A stretch of DNA of 16,722 nucleotides from an uncultured Paludibacter sp. (GCA_937927845.1 CALFXE010000109.1:1-16722), one strand, 5' to 3'. Counted from the first letter of the stretch, positions 1-7,585 are shown. Numbers and translations: made by a program. The notes: generated from the sequence alone by a model not told the origin.

Positions 1-25
1 GATATTTTTTTATGAAATTGCAGAC

Positions 26-211
26 AACGGAAAAAGTATTGGCGAAGTGCGGGCTTAATTTGAACGAATGTTCAAGTTCAGACCAAGCGGAGCCAATATT
101 TTTTCAATGAAACTAAATTACAAAAAAATGTGGAATTGAAAAATATTGGCGGATAAATATGTGAAATTTTTCAATTCAACACTTCACCCCGCATTTTGCC
201 AATACAATGTT
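26..211. repeat. attC-like structured element 1
   Basis: A 186-bp element from AAC (26-28) to GTT (209-211). The outer internal stem is GTATTGGC + TGCGGG on the left, pairing with CCCGCA + GCCAATAC on the right, with an unpaired GAAG facing TTTT. A small hairpin GAAC-GAAT-GTTC follows the left arm. A second long stem (GCCAATATTTTTTCAAT with ATTGAAAAATATTGGC) fills the middle. Its right neighbour GTTATCTGCAG matches, inverted, the sequence just before element 2, not the sequence to its own left. I infer a recombination-site role. It is non-coding. Confidence 0.75.
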
Positions 212-225
212 ATCTGCAGTTTTTT

Positions 226-984
226 TTAAATTATTTTTTCTGATTTAATTAAATCATAAATTTTTGCAAATTCCATTTTATCAAAAAGTGAAAATAATTC
301 ATCAAAAGGTAAAGAATGGAAAGGAGCATCATATCCTGAAATTTGGATTGTTCTCTCTTTATAATCTGTATAAGTGTATGTTGCAATTTTCATATTTTTT
401 CCAACACTTACAACATATAGATAATCATTAAGAATTTTGATTAAATGTTCTTTTATTATATTTTTTTGAAGCTTGTCAAAATCAGAATTTTTTATTTCTT
501 GAATTACATTTTCTATGTGTGTTACGTTTAAGTTAAACTGAAAACATACATCAAAGAAGAACATTGAATGATCATAAATTTCTTTATCATTTTGCTCAAT
601 TAGATTTCTCATATCCTTATGGATCTCTTTGTATGCTTTGAAAAAATGTACTAAATTATATTCCGCGTCTAATTTGAATTTTTCTTGAAATTTAGGAATA
701 ATTGATATTTTTTGTGATTCAAGTCTATATTTTAAATTTTCCATTCTTTCCTTAACGAAGGAAATATTTTGAAACTGAATTGATTTTTTATTTGTTTTTT
801 GCATTTCAATTAATGTAGCATAATAAATTATGAATGCAATTATTGTTGCAATTGGTGTCAAAACCTCATTAAGTGTTGAAGTCTTAAAATCTGAGAAAAA
901 GTGAGCTTTATTCAACAGAAATACAGCAGTGCTCAATCCTAAAATTATAATTGATGGAATACTTAAATTTGTGAGAACTTTCAT
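226..984 (-). CDS. two-helix membrane protein, possible phage-defence (AbiC-like) protein
   Basis: A 252-residue protein with two hydrophobic segments near the N-terminus (about residues 7-25 and 41-59). A basic stretch (KTNKKS) and a long, charged, mostly helical cytoplasmic region follow. I see no enzyme motif. Two N-terminal helices followed by a helical domain, in an accessory setting, resemble 'putative phage abortive infection' membrane proteins, but this is shape only and I cannot confirm the family. The gene fills its segment as an integron cassette gene does: about 30 nt from the segment start (GTT at 1017, minus strand) to the ATG, and 14 nt from the stop to the next element. No TAnnTTTG promoter box is visible in front of it, so it may depend on read-through from the right. 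It is strongly AT-rich. Confident as a gene, weak on function. Confidence 0.8.
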   Translation of the reverse strand: MKVLTNLSIPSIIILGLSTAVFLLNKAHFFSDFKTSTLNEVLTPIATIIAFIIYYATLIEMQKTNKKSIQFQNISFVKERMENLKYRLESQKISIIPKFQEKFKLDAEYNLVHFFKAYKEIHKDMRNLIEQNDKEIYDHSMFFFDVCFQFNLNVTHIENVIQEIKNSDFDKLQKNIIKEHLIKILNDYLYVVSVGKNMKIATYTYTDYKERTIQISGYDAPFHSLPFDELFSLFDKMEFAKIYDLIKSEKII

Positions 985-1014
985 TTGGATTTATGTTCGT
1001 ATAAAATTGCAGAT

Positions 1015-1200
1015 AACGGAAAAAGTATTGGCGAAGTGCGGGCTTTCGAAGAACCGAAAGTTCAATGAAAACCAAACGTAGCCGATATTTTTTTCGTGGA
1101 ACTAAGTTATAAAAAAATGTGGAATGAAAAAATAGCGGCGGCAAAAAAATACAAAAAGTTCAGCTTTGCACTTCCTCCCGCATTTTGCCAATACCATGTT
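1015..1200. repeat. attC-like structured element 2
   Basis: It is 186 bp from AAC (1015-1017) to GTT (1198-1200), the same length as element 1. The internal stem is GTATTGGC...TGCGGG with CCCGCA...GCCAATAC, again with GAAG facing TTTT. The small hairpin is GAAC-CGAAA-GTTC, and an inner A/T-rich stem begins GCCGATATTTTTTT and ends ATGAAAAAATAGCGGC. Left flank TTGCAGATAAC pairs with the end of element 1. Right flank GTTATATGCAGTGC pairs with the left flank of element 3, 6.6 kb away. Open frames across it on both strands are by-products of the stems. Confidence 0.8.
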
Positions 1201-1375
1201 ATATGCAGTGCTTTTTGTTCAGGAAGTTTGGAATTATGCAGGAGTAGGTGTGGGAAATTTATTCTTTTTTGGCGGTGGGAAAAAGAGGGAGGGGAAAAGC
1301 TCTTTTGCAGTCTTTGGTTTTGTGGCTGGTGGAGCGGACTGCAAATGTGCTTTTTCCTTTGCGGTGGACTTTACT
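1198..1375. repeat. right-flank repeat, copy 1 (segment 2)
   Basis: A stretch of about 178 bp that is about 90% identical by eye to 8623-8800, with the same length and the same position directly after an attC-like element. It holds AAATTTATTCTTTTTT (1255-1270), whose inverse recurs near the far end of the segment (7705-7720). It also holds a 54-bp block from AGCTCTTTTGCA to TGCAAATGTGCT (1298-1351) that recurs in the left-flank repeats in the same orientation. The short plus-strand open frames here are not supported as genes: the two copies differ without a codon pattern. Confidence 0.8.
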
Positions 1376-1420
1376 CCTTATTTTGTGTTGGCGGACGGAA
1401 GAAATTAAATGGCAGATAGA

Positions 1421-1641
1421 AGTTTTATAGTTGTGGTCGTAAGTTATGTAATAGAGGTTGCGAGTTTTACGAATGAGGATGTAAGTTTTATGTTGGCGGT
1501 CGTGAGTTTTATAGTATAGATTGCGAGTTTTATAATGGCGGACGCAAGTTTTGCATTGGAGGTTGGTAGTTTTATAAATGCGGATACTAGTTTTACAAAT
1601 GCAGTAGGTAGTTTTATAAAAACGGAAAAGAGTTACTGTTT
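1421..1641. repeat. 21-bp tandem repeat array 1 (about 10.5 units)
   Basis: AGTT recurs at 1421, 1442, 1463, 1484, 1505, 1526, 1547, 1568, 1589, 1610 and 1631, exactly every 21 bp. The unit is roughly AGTTTTATA followed by a G-rich half (nnnGCGGnnGC). No indels occur, though the G-rich half varies strongly. Sequence from about 1400 may be one more decayed unit. On the minus strand an open frame crosses it and gives a heptapeptide repeat (x5-KT), but it is probably non-coding. It lies directly 3' of the gene at 1670-2398. Confidence 0.85.
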
Positions 1642-1669
1642 TTGACTTCAGCAACTCTTTATTTTGATT

Positions 1670-2398
1670 TTAAGGTTTTTTGAATTTGATTCCGCTTACT
1701 TGTTTGTACTGAGGTGAGGTTGCACCAAAGATGGCTTTTACATATTTTTTGACATCAGAAGCAATATCAACCAACCCTGTATCGTCAGAATAAAGTACTG
1801 TATCTCTCGAAATTCTCGCATTGCTGTAAGCGACTTCTGCATTAATGACGTTTGTATTTGCGGTTTGTAAATTTCCGTGGAATGTTGTGAGTGAAGCAAC
1901 CGTTAGCTCAGTTTCATTGGGTGCATAGGACGGAACAGAAGATACTAAATCTATCAATGCTGAAAAGTTTTCGGTAAGCATATCATAACTTTGGCGAGAA
2001 ACCGAAACGGTATTTGGTGCTGTTCCTCCTTCTGTTGGTGGTGTTTCCGAAACTGTTCCCGATCTTCTTCCTTGCAATTTGTTATTGATGGTTTTAGCAT
2101 CTGCAATGGTTTGATCCGTTGCATCTGTTACGGAAAGATAATTGAAGACTTTTGTTGCTAAAGATTTTAATGGCTCAAAAGCCAATTGACGATCTCCGGT
2201 AACAGTATCGAAAGCATTTTTTGCAGTGATTACAGAGGAAAGTTCTGTTTGTGCTGATGTAAGTAGCGTGTTTAATGAGGTTAATTGTAAAGCTGTTTTT
2301 GACGGATTGTAGGTAGCTCCGTAAGCGGTGCAATACGCAATGAGGTCGGCAAAGTTTGCCACATTTTTAGCGTGTCCTACTTCTGAGGTTGATGACAT
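1670..2398 (-). CDS. uncharacterised helical protein, SEVGHAKN family, copy 1
   Basis: A 242-residue soluble protein with no signal peptide or membrane segment. The N-terminus reads (M)SSTSEVGHAKNVANF. I recognise it as a recurrent hypothetical protein of flavobacteria with no function known to me. It has two related helical halves, about residues 28-110 and 157-232: YNPSKTALQLTSLNTLL against YAPNETELTVASLTTFH, each continuing to a KSLATKVFNYL or VKKYVKAIFG helix. A Ser/Thr/Gly/Pro-rich linker (about 111-135) separates them. A paralogue lies at 9041-9763 in the same place in the other large segment. Both have a TAnnTTTG box about 31 nt upstream of the ATG and share a TTAACCAnAAAACTCA-like leader. 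Its 3' end runs into the 21-bp array. Confidence 0.85.
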   Translation of the reverse strand: MSSTSEVGHAKNVANFADLIAYCTAYGATYNPSKTALQLTSLNTLLTSAQTELSSVITAKNAFDTVTGDRQLAFEPLKSLATKVFNYLSVTDATDQTIADAKTINNKLQGRRSGTVSETPPTEGGTAPNTVSVSRQSYDMLTENFSALIDLVSSVPSYAPNETELTVASLTTFHGNLQTANTNVINAEVAYSNARISRDTVLYSDDTGLVDIASDVKKYVKAIFGATSPQYKQVSGIKFKKP

Positions 2399-2429
2399 GT
2401 TCGTGAGTTTTGTGGTTAATAATTTATTC

Positions 2430-2437
2430 CAAATTTA
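2430..2437 (-). promoter_or_regulatory. -7 promoter box of the SEVGHAKN gene, copy 1
   Basis: On the minus strand this reads TAAATTTG, a full match to the Bacteroidota -7 consensus TAnnTTTG. A TTG lies 20 nt upstream, inside the terminator hairpin of the preceding gene. The box is 32 nt from the ATG, almost the same as for the paralogue (9794-9801), which supports it. Confidence 0.6.
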
Positions 2438-2442
2438 GAAGA

Positions 2443-2478
2443 AAAAGGGTTATATCACAACCGTGAAATAACCCTTTT
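2443..2478 (-). terminator. intrinsic terminator of the lipase-like gene
   Basis: AAAAGGGTTAT (2443-2453) pairs with ATAACCCTTTT (2468-2478), with a further TCAC/GTGA pair inside. On the minus strand the hairpin is followed by TTTTTCTTCT. It begins 16 nt after the stop of the 2494-5595 gene. Confidence 0.75.
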
Positions 2479-2493
2479 AGTTTCTGAAATTAA

Positions 2494-5400
2494 TTAATGT
2501 TTTATTAAAGTTTGGGTGTGTACAACTTGCCCATCTTTAATAACTCTTGCATAATAGGTTCCTGATAGTTGGCTTTGTAAACTAAATTGCATTGAAGTAG
2601 TGTTTACAACTTCGCGACCGAAAATATCGGTAATAATTATAGTAGGATTATTATTTCCCTTATTTGTGACAGGATTATCCGGACAAGGAGCCGGAATCAG
2701 ATTATAAGTATTGTCTGTGTTGGAAGTAATCATATAGCTTTCACAAGGAGGAAAACTGATGGTTTCTAACAATGTTATTGTCCCACATGAATTGGGAATT
2801 TTTACTTCTACAACCTGATTCGGATCAGCATTGCTTATATAACATGAAAATCCTGTAGAGGTGTAGGTTCGCGGAAGTCTTCTCCACGTTACCTCTGAAG
2901 GGCTAATGCCCTGTTCTTCTAAAGTAGCATTGCTATCACTGCTCTTGAGATACGCCATAAAGGAATTATCCTCAGAGGCATATATGTATACTCTTGGTTT
3001 GCCTATCCATATTGTTTTGGTTAGGGTTACTTGACCACATTTACCTGTTGTATCTCCTAAAGTAACGTTCAAAATTATGCTCCCATTATAATTATTTGTA
3101 TTAGTAAGAGTGATTGTTGAAGTACCATTTCCAGAAAAAGTTATTCCATAACCTCCCGAAACAGACCAATTATAGAAATCCGCACCTGCTGGAACAGAAT
3201 AAGAAAAATCCCCTGTCGAACAGAGAACACTTTCGCCAGAAATTTGTGCATTAACACACATAAATGCACAGCTTGCTGTATAAGCAGAGTTATTAAGTTC
3301 TCCCGCTAACCAATCTCCATTTCTTTTAGTTAACTGAAGGTGTGATTCATTTCCGTTTTGAGAGTTAATTCCATTATATCCAGTAATAAAGTTTGCAAAA
3401 GGTGTATTTAGAGGTGATGCAGGAGGATTAGCTCCGTTATATGAAAATTTATAATCTGCATCCGACAAATTTACATTACCACTTCCAATATCAAGTGCAC
3501 TAGGACCCGGAACAAGCGTAAAATTGAATACCCCAGAAATACTACCAACCGGAGGATTAAGGTCACCAGTATATCCTTTCAAATCTACAAAACCACCTGG
3601 ATAATAATCAAATGGTAAAATTCCGCTAGGTTGATTAACATTCTTGTTCACAATATTTACGGTAATTTTCGGACCAATCCACAGAATTTTTTTGGTATAG
3701 GAAATTTTGTTATGATATAAAATAGTTCCTTGATTGTACGAAATCGAATTGCAATAAATATCTGCACTATAAGTGGAGTGTCCTGGAACCAACCCAAGAA
3801 TGCCTGTACCAATCATGCCTCCATTTCCTATAAGTACTCCCCCAAGTATACCTCCTATTGGGTTGTAAACTAAACTAAGTAAGTCTCCCCAAAAAGACAA
3901 TCCCTTGTAATAGTTATAGCCAAGGAGTTTGTCTCCCGCATTAAAATTTTCTGTATTACCGCATTCACTTGCATTACTTATTGCAATGTTTCTAATATTT
4001 TCATTAATTGGGTATCCTTTAGTTCGTAATTCGGTTTGAAAAGAATTATACAAAGAATTGTCAAGTGTGTAGCTGGTTGTCATTCTATTTTTAAGAAGCT
4101 GACGAGTTGCAGGTTGGTCTAAGATGCTAAAATATACCGACCAAGGAGTGCCACCAAGAATAGGAACAATAACTTGACCAGTAAAGAGTGGAATTATAGA
4201 TCCTGCATACATATTTCTCACATGTCTATAAGCTGCTTGATATGAAAGAGGAATATTGGCTCCTTGTTGCGGACCATCTTGGTTAACAAATAAGCGAGTT
4301 TGGTGTTGCAAACCATTCTGTTCCATATTACGAAGCGCATAACGTGCCACTAATCCTCCCATACTCTGACCAATCACTACATTTTTCTCTGTGCTTCCGT
4401 TTTGTGCTTTTTGTTGATTCACCCACTTGATGACTTCTTCCAAAACATAAGCGTTATTTTGAATATAATCCATCCCATTTTGCCATTTGATGAATATAAT
4501 GTCATAAACTTGATCGCCCGAAACATCAGGATTATTTCCAGTTAACAAACTATATAGATTAGAACTTCCAGAATTAAAAACTTTACTTTTAAAACTTTTA
4601 AAATCTGCCTGACCATTTAAGTTTTCAGGATTTAGGATTTTGTCCATATCAAATCCTGTTACTACAATCAAAGGTTTTCGAATGCCGTTATTCCCTGCAT
4701 CATCAATAATCAGATTAGCTTTTCCTTGAATAGTATTTGGATAAGAATCAGAAGCTGTAATGGTTTTGCTATAATAGTAGGTCGATACTATCGGACCAGA
4801 ACCACCCGGAACTTTTGCTTGAGAAGGATTGTCCAGATTTGTTATCTGCAACCCCTGATTAATCTGTATCTTATTTTGTGTAAGAAGCGTTTGCCCGCTT
4901 GTAAGAGTTAACTTGTAAGTCCAAGTCTTAATCCCTTCCGAGTTATATGTTGCGGAAACCAATTGATCGTTAGGTAAAATTTTAAAACCTGCTCCATCAC
5001 CAAAATCAATTTCAATTTTTTGGATTTCCGATGTAGTATTGGTATAAAAAGTATTTTGTGAAAGTTTCACTTTTACATTATATCCCGTATATGTATTTAT
5101 AGGTGATGCAATGGCGAAAACCTTATTTTCTACATATGGATTTTTCCCTGCTACGTCATAAAATTTCCCACCTGTGTACTGTATTTTCCCACTGCTGAGT
5201 GCATCGTCTGCAAAAGCACCATATTTAAAATATAAGCCACTAAGTGCTATGTAATCTGTAGAACGAACCTGTTGCCAATTGTTTTCAAAAGTCTCAGGCA
5301 TTACAAATCCTGCAGAAACATCACGAATTCGACTCATGAGAAGCGTATTATAGATTTCCTTTAGATTGCCGCTGCTGACATAGGTGGAATCTGTAAGTGC

Positions 5401-5595
5401 ACCATTGAATGCGGGAACATTTGTAAATTCCATCCCATAATCCAATAATATTCCATCAGGAACACGGGATTTGTCTAAAGGCGAAAAAATGGTATTTGCC
5501 TGTGCTGCCCAATCGGTACTGACCTCTTGCTGCGCAGAAAACATGGCTGTAATGTAAAAAGCCATGAGGATTAAAAACCTGTTTAGATTTTTCAT
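2494..5595 (-). CDS. secreted lipase-like alpha/beta hydrolase with T9SS sorting tail
   Basis: A 1033-residue exported protein. The signal peptide is residues 1-20 (…FYITAMFSA^QQ). An alpha/beta-hydrolase region begins near 305 (KPLIVVTGFDMDKILNPE). The nucleophile elbow is VVIGQSMGGLVARYAL with Ser411 in GQSMG. Asp440 (VNQDGPQQGA) and His751 (NESHLQL) are plausible triad partners. Residues about 780-865 look like a PKD-type beta-sandwich (ISGESVLCS…FYNWSVSGG…ITLTN). The last ~50 residues (TIIITDIFGREVV…GTYYARVIKDG…TLIKH) fit a type A T9SS C-terminal sorting domain, so the protein is probably carried across the outer membrane and anchored or released. Substrate is unknown; lipid or ester hydrolysis is inferred from the elbow. 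It has its own terminator at 2443-2478. Residues 160-260 are unassigned beta-rich sequence. Confidence 0.85.
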   Translation of the reverse strand: MKNLNRFLILMAFYITAMFSAQQEVSTDWAAQANTIFSPLDKSRVPDGILLDYGMEFTNVPAFNGALTDSTYVSSGNLKEIYNTLLMSRIRDVSAGFVMPETFENNWQQVRSTDYIALSGLYFKYGAFADDALSSGKIQYTGGKFYDVAGKNPYVENKVFAIASPINTYTGYNVKVKLSQNTFYTNTTSEIQKIEIDFGDGAGFKILPNDQLVSATYNSEGIKTWTYKLTLTSGQTLLTQNKIQINQGLQITNLDNPSQAKVPGGSGPIVSTYYYSKTITASDSYPNTIQGKANLIIDDAGNNGIRKPLIVVTGFDMDKILNPENLNGQADFKSFKSKVFNSGSSNLYSLLTGNNPDVSGDQVYDIIFIKWQNGMDYIQNNAYVLEEVIKWVNQQKAQNGSTEKNVVIGQSMGGLVARYALRNMEQNGLQHQTRLFVNQDGPQQGANIPLSYQAAYRHVRNMYAGSIIPLFTGQVIVPILGGTPWSVYFSILDQPATRQLLKNRMTTSYTLDNSLYNSFQTELRTKGYPINENIRNIAISNASECGNTENFNAGDKLLGYNYYKGLSFWGDLLSLVYNPIGGILGGVLIGNGGMIGTGILGLVPGHSTYSADIYCNSISYNQGTILYHNKISYTKKILWIGPKITVNIVNKNVNQPSGILPFDYYPGGFVDLKGYTGDLNPPVGSISGVFNFTLVPGPSALDIGSGNVNLSDADYKFSYNGANPPASPLNTPFANFITGYNGINSQNGNESHLQLTKRNGDWLAGELNNSAYTASCAFMCVNAQISGESVLCSTGDFSYSVPAGADFYNWSVSGGYGITFSGNGTSTITLTNTNNYNGSIILNVTLGDTTGKCGQVTLTKTIWIGKPRVYIYASEDNSFMAYLKSSDSNATLEEQGISPSEVTWRRLPRTYTSTGFSCYISNADPNQVVEVKIPNSCGTITLLETISFPPCESYMITSNTDNTYNLIPAPCPDNPVTNKGNNNPTIIITDIFGREVVNTTSMQFSLQSQLSGTYYARVIKDGQVVHTQTLIKH

Positions 5596-5651
5596 AAATT
5601 TGAATGTTTAAAAGTTAAAATAATTTTGATGTTTGCTTTTAAATTTTTTTT

Positions 5652-5675
5652 GAAGATGGTTTGCCGACCATCTTC
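5652..5675. other. perfect 9-bp hairpin in the lipase leader
   Basis: GAAGATGGT (5652-5660) pairs with ACCATCTTC (5667-5675) around a 6-nt loop, between the lipoprotein stop (5727) and the lipase start (5595). On the minus strand it is followed by A residues rather than T, so it is not a standard terminator for the lipoprotein gene. It could be a processing or leader structure. Confidence 0.5.
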
Positions 5676-5726
5676 TTTTCTTATTTTTAGGATGTATCTA
5701 TTTTCATAACTGTATATTATTAAAAA

Positions 5727-6278
5727 TTAGGGGGCATAATGCAAATCAAATCTTCCCTCTCTGACCTCTATTTTTTCTCCATTTGCATTAACGGCATCAA
5801 ACCAAAATGTACCTGATATAATGAATTTGGATGTATCTAAACGAGTTATTTTTATCTCTCCAGTGACAATATCAGATGTTGAGTAGAAGGTTGTTTTATA
5901 ATCCCAATAGTTGGCATACATATTAACAGCACTATCATCATTCAAATTTTCCGCAAGTGAATAAGTTTTTCCTTGTTCTAAAGTAATGTTATGAGAACCA
6001 ATAGCGACTGTTTTGGAATTTGTATAATCTTCTATTCCTAATCCGAAATGATAGCCCCCATCAATGAATTGATAGAAAGCGGCGAGAACGGGACCATTTT
6101 GAGGTTTTTGTCCTCTTGGGAGCAATACTTTACCATTTACAAGGCAGCCTGCGGTATTAGCACCAGTTTGCGTAGTTGCAGGTAACTGATCCACCGGAAT
6201 AGTGGTATCATCATCGCTTGAAGAGCGATGGCAATTAAAGAGCATTAATAAAAGTACGAATAAAATTGTTTGTTTCAT
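5727..6278 (-). CDS. surface lipoprotein, DUF6252-like
   Basis: A 183-residue lipoprotein. The signal peptide ends in a lipobox with Cys16 (MLFNC). The next residues HRSSSDDD resemble the acidic lipoprotein export signal that sends Bacteroidota lipoproteins to the cell surface. The mature part has LPATTQTGANTAGCLVNGK near the start and ITRLDTSKFIISGTFWF then VNANGEKIEVREGRFDLHY at the end, the pattern of the DUF6252 beta-rich lipoproteins. Function is unknown. It lies between the barrel gene upstream and the lipase downstream on the same strand. It has its own leader, which is a near copy of that of the barrel gene (6276-6349 against 6881-6955), so the two are probably co-regulated. No catalytic residues are recognisable. 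Confidence 0.7.
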   Translation of the reverse strand: MKQTILFVLLLMLFNCHRSSSDDDTTIPVDQLPATTQTGANTAGCLVNGKVLLPRGQKPQNGPVLAAFYQFIDGGYHFGLGIEDYTNSKTVAIGSHNITLEQGKTYSLAENLNDDSAVNMYANYWDYKTTFYSTSDIVTGEIKITRLDTSKFIISGTFWFDAVNANGEKIEVREGRFDLHYAP

Positions 6279-6299
6279 TACATTAAAATTTTAGTTGTG

Positions 6300-6344
6300 G
6301 AAAGTTAAAAACAGTTTTCGAGAAAAAACTTAATTGTGATTAAG
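6300..6344 (-). promoter_or_regulatory. promoter and FNR-like palindrome before the lipoprotein gene
   Basis: CTTAAT-TGTG-ATTAAG (6329-6344) is a perfect 6-bp palindrome with a 4-nt centre, close to the FNR-box form TTGAT-N4-ATCAA. A weak -7 box TAACTTTC (minus strand, 6300-6307) lies 22 nt from the ATG. The palindrome sits about 22 nt upstream of the box, where an activator could touch polymerase. The same arrangement recurs before 6383-6883. Confidence 0.45.
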
Positions 6345-6382
6345 AAATGAGGGTGATTATATATATATTCTTTTCAAAATGC

Positions 6383-6883
6383 TTAGAAATTAAAATTGAA
6401 TAATGTTCCTAGTGAATATATGCTTTTATATGAATTGAAATTGGAACCTGTATACAGACCCAATGCAAATTTGTTGTTTGTGAATGCCATTGCTTTTATC
6501 CTTACAGGAAAACCAATGAAGTTTTTGGGCGTTTGGTCGGATGTTGTTCCAAAACCAATATATCCAAAGCCTAACTGTGGCTCAATTACTAGAAAATTAT
6601 TTACAAAATATCGTCTTGAATAAAGTGCATCTGCTTCAAAGTAACCTTGTCCGTTATATGTTTTCTTATTTTGAATTGTAACTCCTAAACCTACTGAACA
6701 ATATATGGAAATAATATTTTTGTTGAAATGTTTTGAAAATTCTGCATTCCCGTTGAAACCAATTAATTTATCGGATTTAAAATCTGTATAAAGCCCGATT
6801 GGTGAGAAAGAAATGCTGTATTTCGTTTGTGCATTTACAATATTTAATATGCAGATTAAAAGAATGACTATTAATTTTTTCAT
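6383..6883 (-). CDS. small outer-membrane beta-barrel protein
   Basis: A 166-residue exported protein: a signal peptide of about 19 residues (LLICILNIVNA^QTKYS), then alternating polar and aromatic strands (KYSISFSPIGLYTDF, FLVIEPQLGFGYIGFG, FALGLYTGSNFN) and a C-terminal aromatic strand ending FNFNF, typical of barrels folded by the BAM machinery. At about 147 mature residues it would hold an 8-strand barrel like OmpX/OmpW-type proteins. No ligand site is recognisable. It sits between a Crp/Fnr-family regulator and the DUF6252-like lipoprotein. Its leader duplicates that of the lipoprotein gene, including an ATTAAG half-palindrome, which suggests shared control. Identity as a barrel is inferred from pattern only. 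Confidence 0.7.
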   Translation of the reverse strand: MKKLIVILLICILNIVNAQTKYSISFSPIGLYTDFKSDKLIGFNGNAEFSKHFNKNIISIYCSVGLGVTIQNKKTYNGQGYFEADALYSRRYFVNNFLVIEPQLGFGYIGFGTTSDQTPKNFIGFPVRIKAMAFTNNKFALGLYTGSNFNSYKSIYSLGTLFNFNF

Positions 6884-6904
6884 AGTATTATATTTTTAAT
6901 TATG

Positions 6905-6950
6905 GAAAATTAAGAACAGTCTTTGAACAAAAAAATAATTATGATTAAGA
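6905..6950 (-). promoter_or_regulatory. promoter and degenerate FNR-like site before the barrel gene
   Basis: A weak -7 box TAATTTTC (minus strand, 6905-6912) lies 22 nt from the ATG. The site 6935-6950 (AATAATTATGATTAAG) keeps the right half ATTAAG of the palindrome seen at 6329-6344 but has a decayed left half. Spacing to box and ATG matches that copy within 1 nt. It lies directly beside the terminator of the Crp/Fnr gene. Confidence 0.4.
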
Positions 6951-6955
6951 AAAAC

Positions 6956-6988
6956 AAAAATCGGCTCATAAATGAGCCGATTTTTTTT
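6956..6988. terminator. intrinsic terminator overlapping the end of the Crp/Fnr gene
   Basis: AAAAATCGGCTCAT pairs perfectly with ATGAGCCGATTTTT around 6970-6971. A T-run follows on both strands, so it can stop transcription from either side. The hairpin includes the last codons and stop of the minus-strand regulator gene. Confidence 0.85.
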
Positions 6989-7568
6989 CTCTATTAATTT
7001 CTGATTTTATTTTAGAAAAAAATTCAGGTGTTACTCCGAGATATGTAGATATGATTTTGTCTTTTACTCTACGATTTATTTCAGGGAAATCGAAGAAGAA
7101 TTTTTCTATCCTTTCTCTTTCATTTAATGTATTCATAAATTGAAAGTGTCTCAAATTTTTATTAATAAAATTTTCTAATACTTTGGAGTATAACCCTGTC
7201 ATAATGTGAGATTGTTCTAACATTTTATAAAAATTTTCTCTTGTAATATAAAATAGAAGACAGTCTTCTAAACATTGAATATTTTCATTATTAGTGTCTT
7301 GTTTGGAAAACGAGATAAGATTTGTACAAAATTCATTTTCCGAAATGAATGTTCGGGTAATTTCTTTCCCAAAAATGTTGAAATAATAGATTCTAATAAT
7401 ACCTTTTACGACAAAAAATAATTTATCACAATCTTCATCATCATTTACTATAATTATATTTTTTCTAAATTTTTTAGTAGTGAAACTTTCGGCAATAAGT
7501 TTCTTCTCAAATTCGGGAACATTCTTACCAAACGATATTCTTTCATAGATTTTATCAAGAGACATCAT
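6966..7568 (-). CDS. Crp/Fnr-family transcriptional regulator
   Basis: A 200-residue regulator. Residues about 20-115 form the cyclic-nucleotide-binding-like jelly roll (KLFFVVKGIIRIYYFNIFGKE, then a CLLFYITRENFYKML helix). Residues 118-150 form the long dimer helix. Residues 150-195 form the winged HTH, with the recognition part TYLGVTPEFFSKIKSEI. The phosphate-binding arginine loop of true cAMP receptors is not visible, and no cysteine cluster for an iron-sulfur site is present. Like most Bacteroidota members it may therefore sense something else or nothing. It starts at the first of two Met codons. A full TAnnTTTG box (TAAATTTG, minus strand, 7586-7593) lies just upstream. It is the first gene of segment 2 in the direction of transcription. 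Likely targets are the two following genes, whose leaders carry FNR-like palindromes. Confidence 0.85.
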   Translation of the reverse strand: MMSLDKIYERISFGKNVPEFEKKLIAESFTTKKFRKNIIIVNDDEDCDKLFFVVKGIIRIYYFNIFGKEITRTFISENEFCTNLISFSKQDTNNENIQCLEDCLLFYITRENFYKMLEQSHIMTGLYSKVLENFINKNLRHFQFMNTLNERERIEKFFFDFPEINRRVKDKIISTYLGVTPEFFSKIKSEINREKKSAHL

Positions 7569-7585
7569 AATATGTTTTTAAAACT

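Noticed and set aside
26..211. MITE or insertion-sequence interpretation of the elements
   Set aside because: No flanking direct target duplication is seen. The flanks instead match, inverted, at the other end of the adjoining segment, and no transposase is present.
209..1017. Classical attC consensus (RYYYAAC…GTTRRRY)
   Set aside because: AAC and GTT are present but the next bases (ATCT, ATAT, AGCG, GTGC) do not fit RRRY. I keep 'attC-like' only.
1096..1430. Overlapping plus-strand open frames (60-107 codons) over element 2 and the right-flank repeat, with counterparts at 8423-8853
   Set aside because: They arise from the repeats; two or three frames are open at once, compositions are odd (Cys/Trp/Phe-rich), and the copies diverge without codon bias.
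1421..1641. CRISPR array
   Set aside because: The units are contiguous 21-mers with no conserved repeat separated by unique spacers, and no cas gene is nearby.
1259..1654. Minus-strand 131-codon frame giving a heptapeptide repeat over the 21-bp array
   Set aside because: 21 is divisible by 3, so an open frame with a 7-residue repeat appears automatically. The second array has a stop in its equivalent frame, and no start signal is seen.
5652..5675. Intrinsic terminator for the lipoprotein gene
   Set aside because: The hairpin is perfect, but the T-run is on the wrong side for minus-strand transcription.
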